Assembly: GCF_024758505.1 (NCBI RefSeq)
Contig: NZ_CP077970.1
Location: 5,084,001-5,148,000, forward strand
Length of the DNA stretch: 64,000 nt
Direction of reading: 5' to 3'
Source: Bradyrhizobium arachidis
Lineage (GTDB): Bacteria; Pseudomonadota; Alphaproteobacteria; Rhizobiales; Xanthobacteraceae
Position numbers and translations under genes: made by a program. How positions within the stretch are numbered: position 1 is the first letter of the stretch; each line of letters opens with the position of its first letter. Under the pieces are notes generated by a model. It searched no databases and was not told where the DNA came from. It saw only the letters and a program-made list of their open reading frames with translations. Below are positions 26,029 to 33,702 of this stretch, piece by piece.

Positions 26029-26050
26029 CTTGGAACGGCATCTGCTCGAT
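26029..26050 (+). promoter_or_regulatory. GGAAC-containing upstream element, porin gene 1
   Basis: GGAAC lies about 71 bases before the ATG at 26104. The same pentamer occurs 77-83 bases before the ATG in the next four porin genes. It may be the -35 of an ECF-type promoter, but the -10 match is poor, so this is tentative. Confidence 0.35.
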
Positions 26051-26103
26051 GCGCAACGGCGCACCGTGCGGATCCAACGATCATTCCCAAGGCGGAGTTA
26101 TAG

Positions 26104-26922
26104 ATGAAGAAGTTGATATTCGTGTTGGTCGCCGCAGCATATGCGGGTTCGGCCACGGCGGCAGATCTCGGCGCCCGCAGCTATACCAAGGCGCCCGTGG
26201 TCGAGCAGGTCTCGTCCTGGACCGGGTTCTATCTCGGCGGCGAAGCCGGCGGTCGCTGGTCGGACTCGACCTGGACGACCTACGCGTTGCAGGATCCAAT
26301 CGCACCCGGATCGAACTTCCGTCTGCCGCAGGGCAATCCCGCGAGCTTCGACAGCACCAGTGCGCGGATCGGCGGCTATGCCGGTTACAACTGGCAGTTC
26401 GCGACGTCGTGGGTCGCCGGCCTCGAGGGCGACATCGCCTGGGGTGACGGCAAGAAGACGCTTGCGGGCATTCCCGGCACCTGGGCTCCGGCCGCGACGG
26501 CCGCGACGATCGCTCTCGACGGATCGAGCGTCAAACTCGGCTGGGATGCTGCGATTCGCGGCAAGCTCGGTATTCTCGTCTCGCCCAACGTCCTGCTGTT
26601 CGGCACCGGCGGCGTTGCCTGGCAGGACGTCTCGATCAATGCGAACTGTCAGCCGGGCGGCGGCTGGAGTTGCGGCGCCGTCCGCAACACCACGTTCAAC
26701 ACCGTGAAGACCGGATGGACCGCCGGCGCCGGCGTCGAAGCAAAGATCTGGGGCAATTGGCTCGCCCGCGGCGAGTATCGCTACGCTGACTTTGGCCGTA
26801 CCGACTACCTGTTCTTCCCCAGCACGTCCGACGGCGTGTGGATGCACCACGACCTCAAGACCCACACCGTGTCGGTTGGCCTCGCCTATCAGTTCGGTGG
26901 CCCGGTGGTGGCAAGATACTGA
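26104..26922 (+). CDS. Outer-membrane beta-barrel (porin-like) protein, array member 1
   Basis: A 272-residue protein with a signal peptide (cleavage near TAAD), then LGARSYTKAPVVEQ and the WTGFYLGGEAGG start of an eight-stranded Omp25/31-type barrel, ending in VVARY with an aromatic C-terminus. The ribosome-binding site GGCGGAG precedes ATG 26104. It is the most divergent member of the array and has Phe (WTGFY) where members 2-6 have Cys. It follows parE by 165 bp and ends at a strong hairpin with seven T residues. Confidence 0.88.
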   Translation: MKKLIFVLVAAAYAGSATAADLGARSYTKAPVVEQVSSWTGFYLGGEAGGRWSDSTWTTYALQDPIAPGSNFRLPQGNPASFDSTSARIGGYAGYNWQFATSWVAGLEGDIAWGDGKKTLAGIPGTWAPAATAATIALDGSSVKLGWDAAIRGKLGILVSPNVLLFGTGGVAWQDVSINANCQPGGGWSCGAVRNTTFNTVKTGWTAGAGVEAKIWGNWLARGEYRYADFGRTDYLFFPSTSDGVWMHHDLKTHTVSVGLAYQFGGPVVARY

Positions 26923-26948
26923 GCAGAACGGAACGATTACCCTCGTCC

Positions 26949-26979
26949 AAAAGCCCCGGCATCGTCCGGGGCTTTTTTT
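26949..26979 (+). terminator. Rho-independent terminator after porin gene 1
   Basis: AAAGCCCCGGC and GTCCGGGGCTTTTTTT form a GC-rich hairpin with a T run. Nearly the same hairpin follows each later array member. Confidence 0.9.
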
Positions 26980-27094
26980 CTGATCGAGGACTGCGCTCGG
27001 TAAAAGGTCCTCGGCTCCCGGGCCAGGAACGGGAAAGCACGCGCCGGTCCCCTTCCCTGCACGTTCGATTCGGGCGGCGGCACCCCACAATCAA

Positions 27095-27172
27095 GGCACG
27101 TTTCGCCCTCATGTCGGACAAGGGCCGAGCTCGCGAGCGAGGAATTGCTCGACGTGTGAAGTAGGATGGCGG
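27095..27172 (+). pseudogene. Decayed copy of the parE 3' end
   Basis: The stretch aligns with 25875-25952 at roughly five of six positions, including the GGCACGTTT start, CTCGGACAAG-type middle, TTGCTCGACGT before the TGA and the AGGATGGCGGCG after it. One extra G (in AAGGGCCGAG) shifts the frame, so it encodes nothing useful. It lies between array members 1 and 2, showing that the parE tail was once duplicated together with a porin gene. Confidence 0.85.
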
Positions 27173-27328
27173 CGCGGGATACCGTGTCCGACGCTGCGCA
27201 ATCTTCCTAATTGATTGACATTACAGCGAAATATAGCACAACCTCACCTGCACGTAAGAGGTGTGTCCTCCGTACAACTGCGGATGGTTTTCCGCTCACT
27301 GTGCCCGCCAGGCAACAGCATTTTGGCC

Positions 27329-27350
27329 GGAACTGTTTATGATCCAATCA
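27329..27350 (+). promoter_or_regulatory. GGAAC-containing upstream element, porin gene 2
   Basis: GGAAC at 27329-27333 with TCGGTTGA 17 bases further on; porin gene 5 has the same combination and spacing. Tentative ECF-type promoter, 83 bases before the ATG. Confidence 0.35.
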
Positions 27351-27411
27351 TCGGTTGAACGGAATCGGTGCGCTCGCGCCTACTAAAACGAACCAGGTTG
27401 GGGATTTTAAT

Positions 27412-28179
27412 ATGAAAAACGTTTTGCTCGCTCTGACCGCGGTTGCGGCAATGACCGGATCGGCTTTTGCCGCTGATATGGCCCCGCGCACCTACGCGAA
27501 GGCTCCGGTTGCGGCACCCGTGGTGACCAACTGGACCGGCTGCTACCTCGGTGCCGGCGGCGGCGCCGCGATGACCAACAATGACAACAACCTCTATGAC
27601 CCCGTCACCGGACTTGCTTTCACGGGCAATCAGACCAACGGTGCACGCGGCTGGTTCGGCACCGTCCAGGCAGGCTGCGACTACCAGTTCGGAAACTGGG
27701 TGGTCGGCGCCTTCGGTGACTACGACTTCATGGACGTGCGCGGTGACGTGTCCCTCTTCCCGGGCACCTCGGGTCAGCAGAAGCAGGATTGGCAGTGGGC
27801 CGTGGGTGGCCGCGTCGGCTACCTCATTGTGCCGCAGCTCCTGACCTACGTCTCGGGCGGCTACACCCAGGCACATTGGCAGTCGACGACCTTGAACGCC
27901 TTCGGCTTCGGTCCGGTCCTGACTTCGCCTGGCTTCACCAAGAGCGGCTGGTTCATCGGCACCGGTGACGAATATGCCCTGACTACCTTCCTGCCCGGCC
28001 TGTTCTGGAAGACCGAGTATCGCTACTCGGAGTTCGATCGTCAGAACGGCCCGATCAACGACTTTGCCACCGGCCTCCCGTTTGGTGCCAACTCGACCCA
28101 GAAGCTCCGCGAGCACAGCGTGCGCAGCGAGCTGGTCTACCGCTTCAACTGGGGTGGTGCGGTCGTCGCGAAGTACTGA
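27412..28179 (+). CDS. Outer-membrane beta-barrel (porin-like) protein, array member 2
   Basis: A 255-residue protein with a signal peptide (MKNVLLALTAVAAMTGSAFA) and the mature start ADMAPRTYAKAPVAAP. The barrel starts at NWTGCYLGAGGG and includes GCDYQFGNWVVGAFGDYDFMDVRGD, VGYLIVPQLLTYVSGGYTQAHW and WKTEYRYSEFD, ending in NWGGAVVAKY. Two cysteines (in WTGCY and GCDYQ) are shared by members 2-6 and might form a disulfide. Start at 27412 is fixed by the signal peptide; the frame is open upstream to 27355. Confidence 0.9.
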   Translation: MKNVLLALTAVAAMTGSAFAADMAPRTYAKAPVAAPVVTNWTGCYLGAGGGAAMTNNDNNLYDPVTGLAFTGNQTNGARGWFGTVQAGCDYQFGNWVVGAFGDYDFMDVRGDVSLFPGTSGQQKQDWQWAVGGRVGYLIVPQLLTYVSGGYTQAHWQSTTLNAFGFGPVLTSPGFTKSGWFIGTGDEYALTTFLPGLFWKTEYRYSEFDRQNGPINDFATGLPFGANSTQKLREHSVRSELVYRFNWGGAVVAKY

Positions 28180-28203
28180 TCCGACCTCGATCTCAGACTA
28201 ACG

Positions 28204-28233
28204 GAAAGCCCCGGCATCGTCCGGGGCTTTTTC
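28204..28233 (+). terminator. Rho-independent terminator after porin gene 2
   Basis: GAAAGCCCCGG with CCGGGGCTTTTTC forms a stable hairpin and T run, sharing flanking bases GATCTCAGACTAACG with the one after porin gene 3. Confidence 0.9.
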
Positions 28234-28388
28234 GTTTCGCGGCGGCACCTGTCTCCAATATGTAAGTCACTCGCCGAACCTCCCGGCGGCGGGATTCCGA
28301 GTGGGCTGCTCTGGCGCGCGCGTCCGATCGCGTCGCAGACCAGGCACAATGTCGCAGGCTGTGTCCGATCGGTTACAGCAATTTTCCT

Positions 28389-28410
28389 GGAACCAGCTAA
28401 GTGTTGCAAT
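28389..28410 (+). promoter_or_regulatory. GGAAC-containing upstream element, porin gene 3
   Basis: GGAACCAGCTAAGTGTTGC starts 78 bases before the ATG and is almost the same as the element before porin gene 4. Tentative promoter element. Confidence 0.35.
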
Positions 28411-28466
28411 ATCGACGGAACGGATTGGGCGCGCGCGCTCGTTCAACGGATCAAGGTTGCTTTGAA

Positions 28467-29237
28467 ATGAACAAGATCGTGCTGGCTCTGACCGCCGTTG
28501 CGGCAATGACCGGATCGGCTTTTGCCGCCGATATGGCCCCGCGGACCTACGCCAAGGCTCCCCCCGTTGCGGCGCCGGTGGCGAACTGGACCGGCTGCTA
28601 CGTCGGCGCCGGCGGCGGCGGCGCGATGACCAACAACGACGGCATCATTGTCAGTACCGTAACCGGCCTTCCCCTTACCAATAATGTGACAACCGGCGCG
28701 CGTGGCTGGTTCGGCACGGTTCAGGTGGGTTGCGACTACCAGTTCCAGAACTGGGTGGTGGGCGCTTTCGGCGACTATGATTTCATGGACGTGAGGGGCG
28801 ACACCGGCGTTTTCCCTGCCTTCACCGGACAGCAGAAGCAGGATTATCAGTGGGCGGTGGGTGCCCGTGTCGGCTACCTCGTGCTGCCTCAGTTGCTGAC
28901 CTATGTCTCGGCCGGTTATACCCAGGGCCATTGGAAGTCGACGAATTTGAGCCCCTTCGGTGCTGCGACCCCGTTTGCGACGATGTCCGGATTCACCAAG
29001 GGTGGCTGGTTCGTCGGCACCGGCGACGAGTACGCCCTGACCACCTTCCTGCCGGGCCTGTTCTGGAAGACCGAGTATCGCTACTCGGAATTCGACAACG
29101 CAAACGCCGGTCTCAACGACTTTGCCACGGGTCTCCCGCTTCCCGGCTTCGCGACCAACAAAGTACGCGAGCACAGCGTGCGCAGCGAACTCGTCTACCG
29201 CTTCAACTGGGGCGCTCCGCTGGTCGCGAAGTACTGA
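28467..29237 (+). CDS. Outer-membrane beta-barrel (porin-like) protein, array member 3
   Basis: A 256-residue protein with signal peptide MNKIVLALTAVAAMTGSAFA, mature start ADMAPRTYAKAPP, barrel start NWTGCYVGAGGGG, second Cys in GCDYQFQNWV and C-terminus NWGAPLVAKY. It is closest to member 4, including long stretches of identical DNA upstream and inside the gene, so these two are a recent duplication. The start is set by the signal peptide. Confidence 0.9.
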   Translation: MNKIVLALTAVAAMTGSAFAADMAPRTYAKAPPVAAPVANWTGCYVGAGGGGAMTNNDGIIVSTVTGLPLTNNVTTGARGWFGTVQVGCDYQFQNWVVGAFGDYDFMDVRGDTGVFPAFTGQQKQDYQWAVGARVGYLVLPQLLTYVSAGYTQGHWKSTNLSPFGAATPFATMSGFTKGGWFVGTGDEYALTTFLPGLFWKTEYRYSEFDNANAGLNDFATGLPLPGFATNKVREHSVRSELVYRFNWGAPLVAKY

Positions 29238-29261
29238 TCCGACCTCGATCTCAGACTAACG

Positions 29262-29293
29262 GAAAGCCCCGGCATCGTCCGGGGCTTTTTCGT
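29262..29293 (+). terminator. Rho-independent terminator after porin gene 3
   Basis: GGAAAGCCCCGGC with GTCCGGGGCTTTTTC; same hairpin as after gene 2 within a matching flank. Confidence 0.9.
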
Positions 29294-29441
29294 TTCGCAG
29301 CGGCACCTGTCTCCAATGCGCAGCCGCTCACCGAAGCTCGTGATTCGGGTGGGCTTCGCCTCTGGCGTGTGCGTCCGGTCGCGTCGTCACAGACCGCTAC
29401 GATGCGGCAGACTGTGTCCGACCGGCTACAGCAATTCTCGT

Positions 29442-29463
29442 GGAACCGACTAGGTGTTGCCAT
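29442..29463 (+). promoter_or_regulatory. GGAAC-containing upstream element, porin gene 4
   Basis: GGAACCGACTAGGTGTTGC, 79 bases before the ATG, very like the element of gene 3. Tentative. Confidence 0.35.
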
Positions 29464-29520
29464 GTCGACGAACGGATTGAGCGCGCGCGCTCGTACAGCA
29501 GATCAAGGTTGGCTTTTGAA

Positions 29521-30291
29521 ATGAAGAAGATTGTGCTCGCTCTGACCGCTGTTGCGGCGATGACCGGATCGGCTCTTGCCGCTGACATGGCCCCGCGGAC
29601 CTACGCCAAGGCTCCCCCGGTTGCGGCTCCGGTCGCGAACTGGACCGGCTGCTATGTCGGCGCCGGTGGCGGCGGTGCAATGACCAACAACGATGGCCTC
29701 CTTGTCGACAGCGTAACCGGCCTTCCCCTTACCAATAATGTAACGAGCGGCGCGCGTGGCTGGTTCGGCACCGTTCAGCTGGGTTGCGACTACCAGTTCC
29801 AGAACTGGGTGGTGGGCGCTTTCGGCGACTATGACTTCATGGACGTGCGGGGCGACACGGGCGTTTTCCCTGTCGCCACCGGGCTGCAGAAGCAGGATTA
29901 TCAGTGGGCGGTGGGTGCCCGTGTCGGTTACCTCGTCCTGCCTCAGTTGCTGACCTACATCTCGGGCGGTTATACGCAGAGCCACTGGAAGTCGACTAAT
30001 TTGAGTTTCTTCGGTGGTGCGACCCCGTTTGCGACGATGTCCGGGTTCACCAAGGGCGGCTGGTTCGTCGGCACCGGCGACGAGTACGCTCTGACCAGCT
30101 TCCTCCCCGGATTGTTCTGGAAGACGGAGTATCGCTATTCGGAATTCGATCGAGCAGACGCCCAACTCTTCGACTTTGCCACCGGTCTCCCGGCCCCCGG
30201 CTTCGCGACCAACAAGGTGCGTGAGCACAGCGTGCGCAGCGAGCTCGTCTACCGCTTCAACTGGGGCGCTCCGCTGGTCGCAAAGTACTGA
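29521..30291 (+). CDS. Outer-membrane beta-barrel (porin-like) protein, array member 4
   Basis: A 256-residue near-twin of member 3: signal peptide MKKIVLALTAVAAMTGSALA, NWTGCYVGAGGGGAMTNNDG, GCDYQFQNWVVGAFGDYDF and C-terminus NWGAPLVAKY. Differences from member 3 cluster in predicted loops (for example GLLVDSVTG for GIIVSTVTG, and RADAQLFDF for NANAGLNDF), consistent with loop diversification after duplication. Start set by the signal peptide at 29521. Confidence 0.9.
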   Translation: MKKIVLALTAVAAMTGSALAADMAPRTYAKAPPVAAPVANWTGCYVGAGGGGAMTNNDGLLVDSVTGLPLTNNVTSGARGWFGTVQLGCDYQFQNWVVGAFGDYDFMDVRGDTGVFPVATGLQKQDYQWAVGARVGYLVLPQLLTYISGGYTQSHWKSTNLSFFGGATPFATMSGFTKGGWFVGTGDEYALTSFLPGLFWKTEYRYSEFDRADAQLFDFATGLPAPGFATNKVREHSVRSELVYRFNWGAPLVAKY

Positions 30292-30314
30292 TCCGACCTC
30301 GATCTCAGACATTC

Positions 30315-30346
30315 GGAAAGCCCCGGCATCGCCCGGGGCTTTTTCG
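30315..30346 (+). terminator. Rho-independent terminator after porin gene 4
   Basis: GGAAAGCCCCGGC and GCCCGGGGCTTTTTC form the same hairpin as in genes 2 and 3 with one loop change. Confidence 0.9.
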
Positions 30347-30466
30347 TTGGGTGGCATTCGTTCTCGCCGCTGGTGACGGACGCGGCTGACGCCCACGTCC
30401 CGCGCTGTCGCCTCACGCCATACGCCACCTCGACGCCTGTGCCCGAACCGCAACATCATTTGCGAG

Positions 30467-30490
30467 GGAACCGCTTATAAGAAAGTTATC
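30467..30490 (+). promoter_or_regulatory. GGAAC-containing upstream element, porin gene 5
   Basis: GGAACCGCTTATAAGAAAG followed by TATCGGTTGA, 77 bases before the ATG. Same layout as gene 2. Tentative promoter. Confidence 0.35.
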
Positions 30491-30543
30491 GGTTGATTCG
30501 TTCGACGCACTCGCGTCCCGCAGCCAAGGTTGGGAATTTCAAA

Positions 30544-31302
30544 ATGAAGAAATTCGTGCTTGCTCTTACGGTGATCGCGGCAATGACGGGCGCAGCCTCG
30601 GCGGCTGACCTAGGAGCGCGGCCCTACACCAAAGCTCCGGTGACCGCTCCGGTCGCCAACTGGACCGGCTGCTATCTCGGCGCCGGCGGCGGCGGCGCGA
30701 TGACCAACAACGACAACAACATCTACGATCCGGTGACGGGTACCGCCTTCACCTCGAACCAGACGAACGGTGCACGTGGCTGGTTCGGTACCGTGCAGGG
30801 TGGTTGCGACTACCAGTTTCAGAACTGGGTGGTTGGCGGCTTCGCTGACTACGATTTCATGGACGTCCGCGGCGACACCAATATGGGCACGTTCGCCACC
30901 GGCCAAATGAAGCAGGATTGGCAGTGGGCGGTGGGCGCTCGCGTCGGCTACTTGGTTCTACCTCAGTTGCTGACCTATGTTTCGGGTGGCTACACACAGG
31001 CGCACTGGAAGGACACAACCTTGAGCTTCACCGGGCTTCCGCAGTTTACCTCGCCCGGCTTCACCAAGGGCGGCTGGTTCATCGGAACCGGCGACGAATA
31101 CGCTCTGACCGGCTTCCTGCCTGGCCTATTCTGGAAGACCGAGTATCGCTACTCGGAATTCGATCGGCAGAATAGTCCCATAAACGATTTCGCGACTGGT
31201 GCCCTCCTCGTCAACTCGACCCAGAAGTTCCGCGAGCACAGCGTGCGCAGCGAGCTGGTGTACCGCTTCAACTGGGGTGCTCCGCTGGTCGCGAAGTATT
31301 GA
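30544..31302 (+). CDS. Outer-membrane beta-barrel (porin-like) protein, array member 5
   Basis: A 252-residue protein with signal peptide MKKFVLALTVIAAMTGAASA, mature start ADLGARPYTKAPVTAP, NWTGCYLGAGGGGAMTNNDN, GCDYQFQNWVVGGFADYDF and C-terminus NWGAPLVAKY. Its mature start resembles member 6 while its body resembles member 2 (YDPVTGTAFTSNQTNGARG), so gene conversion between copies is likely. The start is set by the signal peptide. Confidence 0.9.
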   Translation: MKKFVLALTVIAAMTGAASAADLGARPYTKAPVTAPVANWTGCYLGAGGGGAMTNNDNNIYDPVTGTAFTSNQTNGARGWFGTVQGGCDYQFQNWVVGGFADYDFMDVRGDTNMGTFATGQMKQDWQWAVGARVGYLVLPQLLTYVSGGYTQAHWKDTTLSFTGLPQFTSPGFTKGGWFIGTGDEYALTGFLPGLFWKTEYRYSEFDRQNSPINDFATGALLVNSTQKFREHSVRSELVYRFNWGAPLVAKY

Positions 31303-31324
31303 TCCGACCTCGATACGAGATATC

Positions 31325-31353
31325 AAAAGCCCCGGCATCGCCCGGGGCTTTTC
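31325..31353 (+). terminator. Rho-independent terminator after porin gene 5
   Basis: AAAAGCCCCGGC with GCCCGGGGCTTTTC; same family of hairpins. Confidence 0.9.
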
Positions 31354-31583
31354 CGTTCTGGAGACTCAGTTGCGCACGCTGTCCTTCAGCGCCTGATCGG
31401 CCTTGCGGAGCTACCACCGCAACGACATGGACCACTCCCGCCACCGGGCCTTCCGGGCCGCGCCGGCCATTGTATCCGCACCAGTGCTACGGCTAGTCTG
31501 CGCTCCAGTTTTCGCGGGCACGGCAGGCCATGAAAGGAGTGGCGATGCCGCGCCGCGACAGAACAGACCATTGGGAGAGACAC

Positions 31584-31769
31584 ATGCGCAGATTTCTGCT
31601 GATCGCAGGCCTGTTCGCGCTCGCCATAGGCCTGCTCTGGATCGGACAAGGCACGGGCACTTTTCCCTGGCCCCGATCGAGCTTCATGATCGCGCAACTG
31701 CAATGGGCCGGCTATGGCGCCGCCATGGCCGGCTTCGGACTGGTGCTGATCTGGCAAGCAACAACGTAA
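31584..31769 (+). CDS. Small two-helix membrane protein of unknown function
   Basis: A 61-residue protein, MRRFLLIAGLFALAIGLLW onwards, with two hydrophobic segments (about 3-20 and 38-56) separated by a short GTGTFPWPRS loop. A GGGAGAG sequence precedes ATG 31584. An alternative ATG at 31545 has an even better AAAGGAG and would add 13 hydrophilic residues, so the start is not settled. It lies 20 bp before the SDR gene and is probably co-transcribed. No function is known. Confidence 0.65.
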   Translation: MRRFLLIAGLFALAIGLLWIGQGTGTFPWPRSSFMIAQLQWAGYGAAMAGFGLVLIWQATT

Positions 31770-31789
31770 AAACAAAAAGGAATGACAGC

Positions 31790-32560
31790 ATGACATCAGG
31801 TGCGTTCGATCTCCGCGGCAAGGTCGCGATCGTCACCGGCGGCAATGGCGGCATCGGGCTCGGCATGGCGCACGGGCTTGCCGACGCCGGCGCCGACATC
31901 GCCGTGGTCGGGCGCAACGAAGCCAAATCCGCCGCGGCCGTGGCCGACCTCAGGCAGCGGGGCGTGAAGGCGATTGCGGTGACAACCGACGTCACCGACA
32001 AGGCCGCGGTCGCCGCGATGGTGGATCGCGTGGTGAAGGACCTCGGCCGCATCGACATCCTCGTCAACAACGCCGGCATGAGCATCCGCAAGCCGCCGCA
32101 CGAGCTCGAACTCGACGAATGGAATAAGGTGATCGACACCAATCTCACCAGCGCCTTCGTATGTTCGAAGCTGGCCTACCCGGCGCTGAAAGCGTCGGGC
32201 AACGGCAAGGTGATCAATATCGGCTCGATGATGTCGATCTTCGGTGCGAGCTTTGCCACGGCCTATGCGGCGAGCAAGGGCGGCATCGTGCAGTACACGC
32301 GTGCCTGCGCCAATGCCTGGGCGCCCGACAACATCCAGGTCAACGCCATCCTGCCGGGCTGGATCGACACCGACCTCACCCGTGGTGCACGCCAGCAGGT
32401 CACAGGGCTGCACGAGCGCGTGCTCGCCCGCACGCCTGCAGGCCGCTGGGGCCATATCGACGATTTCGCCGGCATCGCCGTCTTCCTCGCCTCGCCCGCC
32501 TCCAACTTCGTCACGGGCACCGCGATTCCCGTCGACGGCGGGTTCTCGGTGATGGCGTAG
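31790..32560 (+). CDS. Short-chain dehydrogenase/reductase (SDR)
   Basis: A 256-residue classical SDR oxidoreductase. The cofactor loop is VTGGNGGIGLGMA, the NNAG motif is VNNAGMS, and the catalytic set is Ser in GSMMS with YAASK (Tyr and Lys). The C-terminus VTGTAIPVDGGFSVMA is typical of 3-oxoacyl-ACP-reductase/gluconate-dehydrogenase-like SDRs; the substrate cannot be named. Its start follows AAGGA. With the small membrane protein it interrupts the porin array between members 5 and 6. Confidence 0.9.
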   Translation: MTSGAFDLRGKVAIVTGGNGGIGLGMAHGLADAGADIAVVGRNEAKSAAAVADLRQRGVKAIAVTTDVTDKAAVAAMVDRVVKDLGRIDILVNNAGMSIRKPPHELELDEWNKVIDTNLTSAFVCSKLAYPALKASGNGKVINIGSMMSIFGASFATAYAASKGGIVQYTRACANAWAPDNIQVNAILPGWIDTDLTRGARQQVTGLHERVLARTPAGRWGHIDDFAGIAVFLASPASNFVTGTAIPVDGGFSVMA

Positions 32561-32934
32561 ACGCACGCGCGCTCATGAAGAACGCTCCGGCATCTGCCGG
32601 GGCTTTTGGCTTCTCGTGCCTAACTAAGGCGCGATGATTGCTCTCCAACATGTGTGTCGATCACCGGTCGCCGATACCTCCCGCGCAGCAAGACATGGTT
32701 GGGCGCACCTGTTTGTCGCCAAACGCTTGATCGATTGGCGTTGGGGGCACTGGAGGGTGCCTTGTCGGCAACACCTGTCGCGCAATGATCCCATGAGTTC
32801 GCTGCAGACCAATCGAAGTTCGTCACAGGACAAGATGGCCAGACGCGCCGAGATTATTCCCGATCCTGCGCCGAACACGCCGGCCGCACGTTCTGGGATG
32901 CGACGCCACTCGCGTGAAGGGCTTGGAGATTGGA
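32561..32934. other. Intergenic region between SDR gene and porin gene 6
   Basis: About 375 bp. A degraded array-type hairpin (CTCCGGCATCTGCCGGGGCTTTT) lies at 32583-32607. At 32621-32637 it shares 17 bases (TAACTAAGGCGCGATGA) with the phaC terminator repeat. The remainder has no coding content that I can support and lacks the GGAAC element of genes 1-5. Confidence 0.55.
32583..32607 (+). terminator. Degenerate terminator hairpin after the SDR gene
   Basis: CTCCGGCATCTGCCGGGGCTTTT resembles the array terminators with a mismatched left arm. It suggests that the SDR module took over, or was inserted ahead of, an array terminator. Confidence 0.55.
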
Positions 32935-33672
32935 ATGAAGAAATACCTGTTTGCACTCACCGCAGTGGCCGCAATGACCGGCTCCGCATCGGCGGCTGAT
33001 CTAGGGGCACGGCCCTACACCAAGGCTCCGGTTGCTGCCGCCCCGGTCGCCAACTGGACCGGCTGCTATGTCGCCGGCGGCGGCGGCGGCGCCTACACCA
33101 GAAACGATCACAACGAGTACAACACCACGACTGGTGTTTCGCTGCTTGGAAATTCGACGGCTGGCGCGAGCGGCTGGTTCGCCACAGTGGGCGCCGGCTG
33201 CGACTATCAGGTCAACAATTTCGTCGTCGGCCTGTTCGGCGACTACGATGTCATGGACGTGTCCGGCGACACCACGGCGGTTGGTTTCCTCACGGGAACG
33301 CGGAAGCAGGATTCGCAATGGGCGGTCGGTGGTCGCGTCGGCTATCTGGTTCTGCCCCAGCTGCTTACCTATTTCTCCGGTGGCTACACGCAGGCCCATT
33401 GGAAGTCGACAGACTACAACGCCTTCCTGGGCGCGCCTTTCTCGACTAGCGGCTTCACCAGGGGTGGCTGGTTCATTGGCTCCGGTGACGAATATGCCCT
33501 GAGCTTCATTCCCGGCATGTTCTGGAAGACCGAGTATCGCTATTCGGAGTTCGACCGCGCGGACGTCGACATCGTTTCTACCATTCCGACCGGCCTCGCC
33601 CAGACCAACAAGTTTCGTGAGCACAGCGTGCGCAGCGAGCTGGTCTACCGCTTCAATTGGGGCGGACGGTAG
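32935..33672 (+). CDS. Outer-membrane beta-barrel (porin-like) protein, array member 6, C-terminus frameshifted
   Basis: A 245-residue protein with signal peptide MKKYLFALTAVAAMTGSASA, ADLGARPYTKAPVAA, NWTGCYVAGGGGG, GCDYQVNNFVVGLFGDYDVMD and WKTEYRYSEFD. It ends RFNWGGR. One base is missing after GGCGG compared with the other members; restoring it would give NWGGTVAATY before the original TGA. The actual product therefore loses the last six to seven residues and the terminal aromatic residue that BAM-assembled barrels normally need, so folding may be impaired. Start at 32935 follows GGAG. Confidence 0.8.
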   Translation: MKKYLFALTAVAAMTGSASAADLGARPYTKAPVAAAPVANWTGCYVAGGGGGAYTRNDHNEYNTTTGVSLLGNSTAGASGWFATVGAGCDYQVNNFVVGLFGDYDVMDVSGDTTAVGFLTGTRKQDSQWAVGGRVGYLVLPQLLTYFSGGYTQAHWKSTDYNAFLGAPFSTSGFTRGGWFIGSGDEYALSFIPGMFWKTEYRYSEFDRADVDIVSTIPTGLAQTNKFREHSVRSELVYRFNWGGR

Positions 33673-33702
33673 CCGCGACGTACTGATCACAAGCTTTTCA
33701 AA

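Larger units (their letters stand above)
26980..27411. other. Intergenic region between porin genes 1 and 2
   Basis: About 430 bp. The left part has no recognisable feature, the middle holds the decayed parE tail (27095-27172), and the right part carries the GGAAC element and leader of porin gene 2. No intact gene. Confidence 0.55.

Noticed and set aside
27095..27172. Continuing coding frame (possible second small ParE-like peptide)
   Set aside because: A one-base insertion shifts the frame and no start codon or ribosome-binding site precedes it.
26029..30490. Clear EcfG general-stress promoters before the porins
   Set aside because: GGAAC is present but the matching CGTT at 16-17 bases is not; kept only as a tentative element.
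32613..32934. Small gene in the gap before porin 6
   Set aside because: Frames on both strands overlap a repeat fragment and show no start context or recognisable residues.
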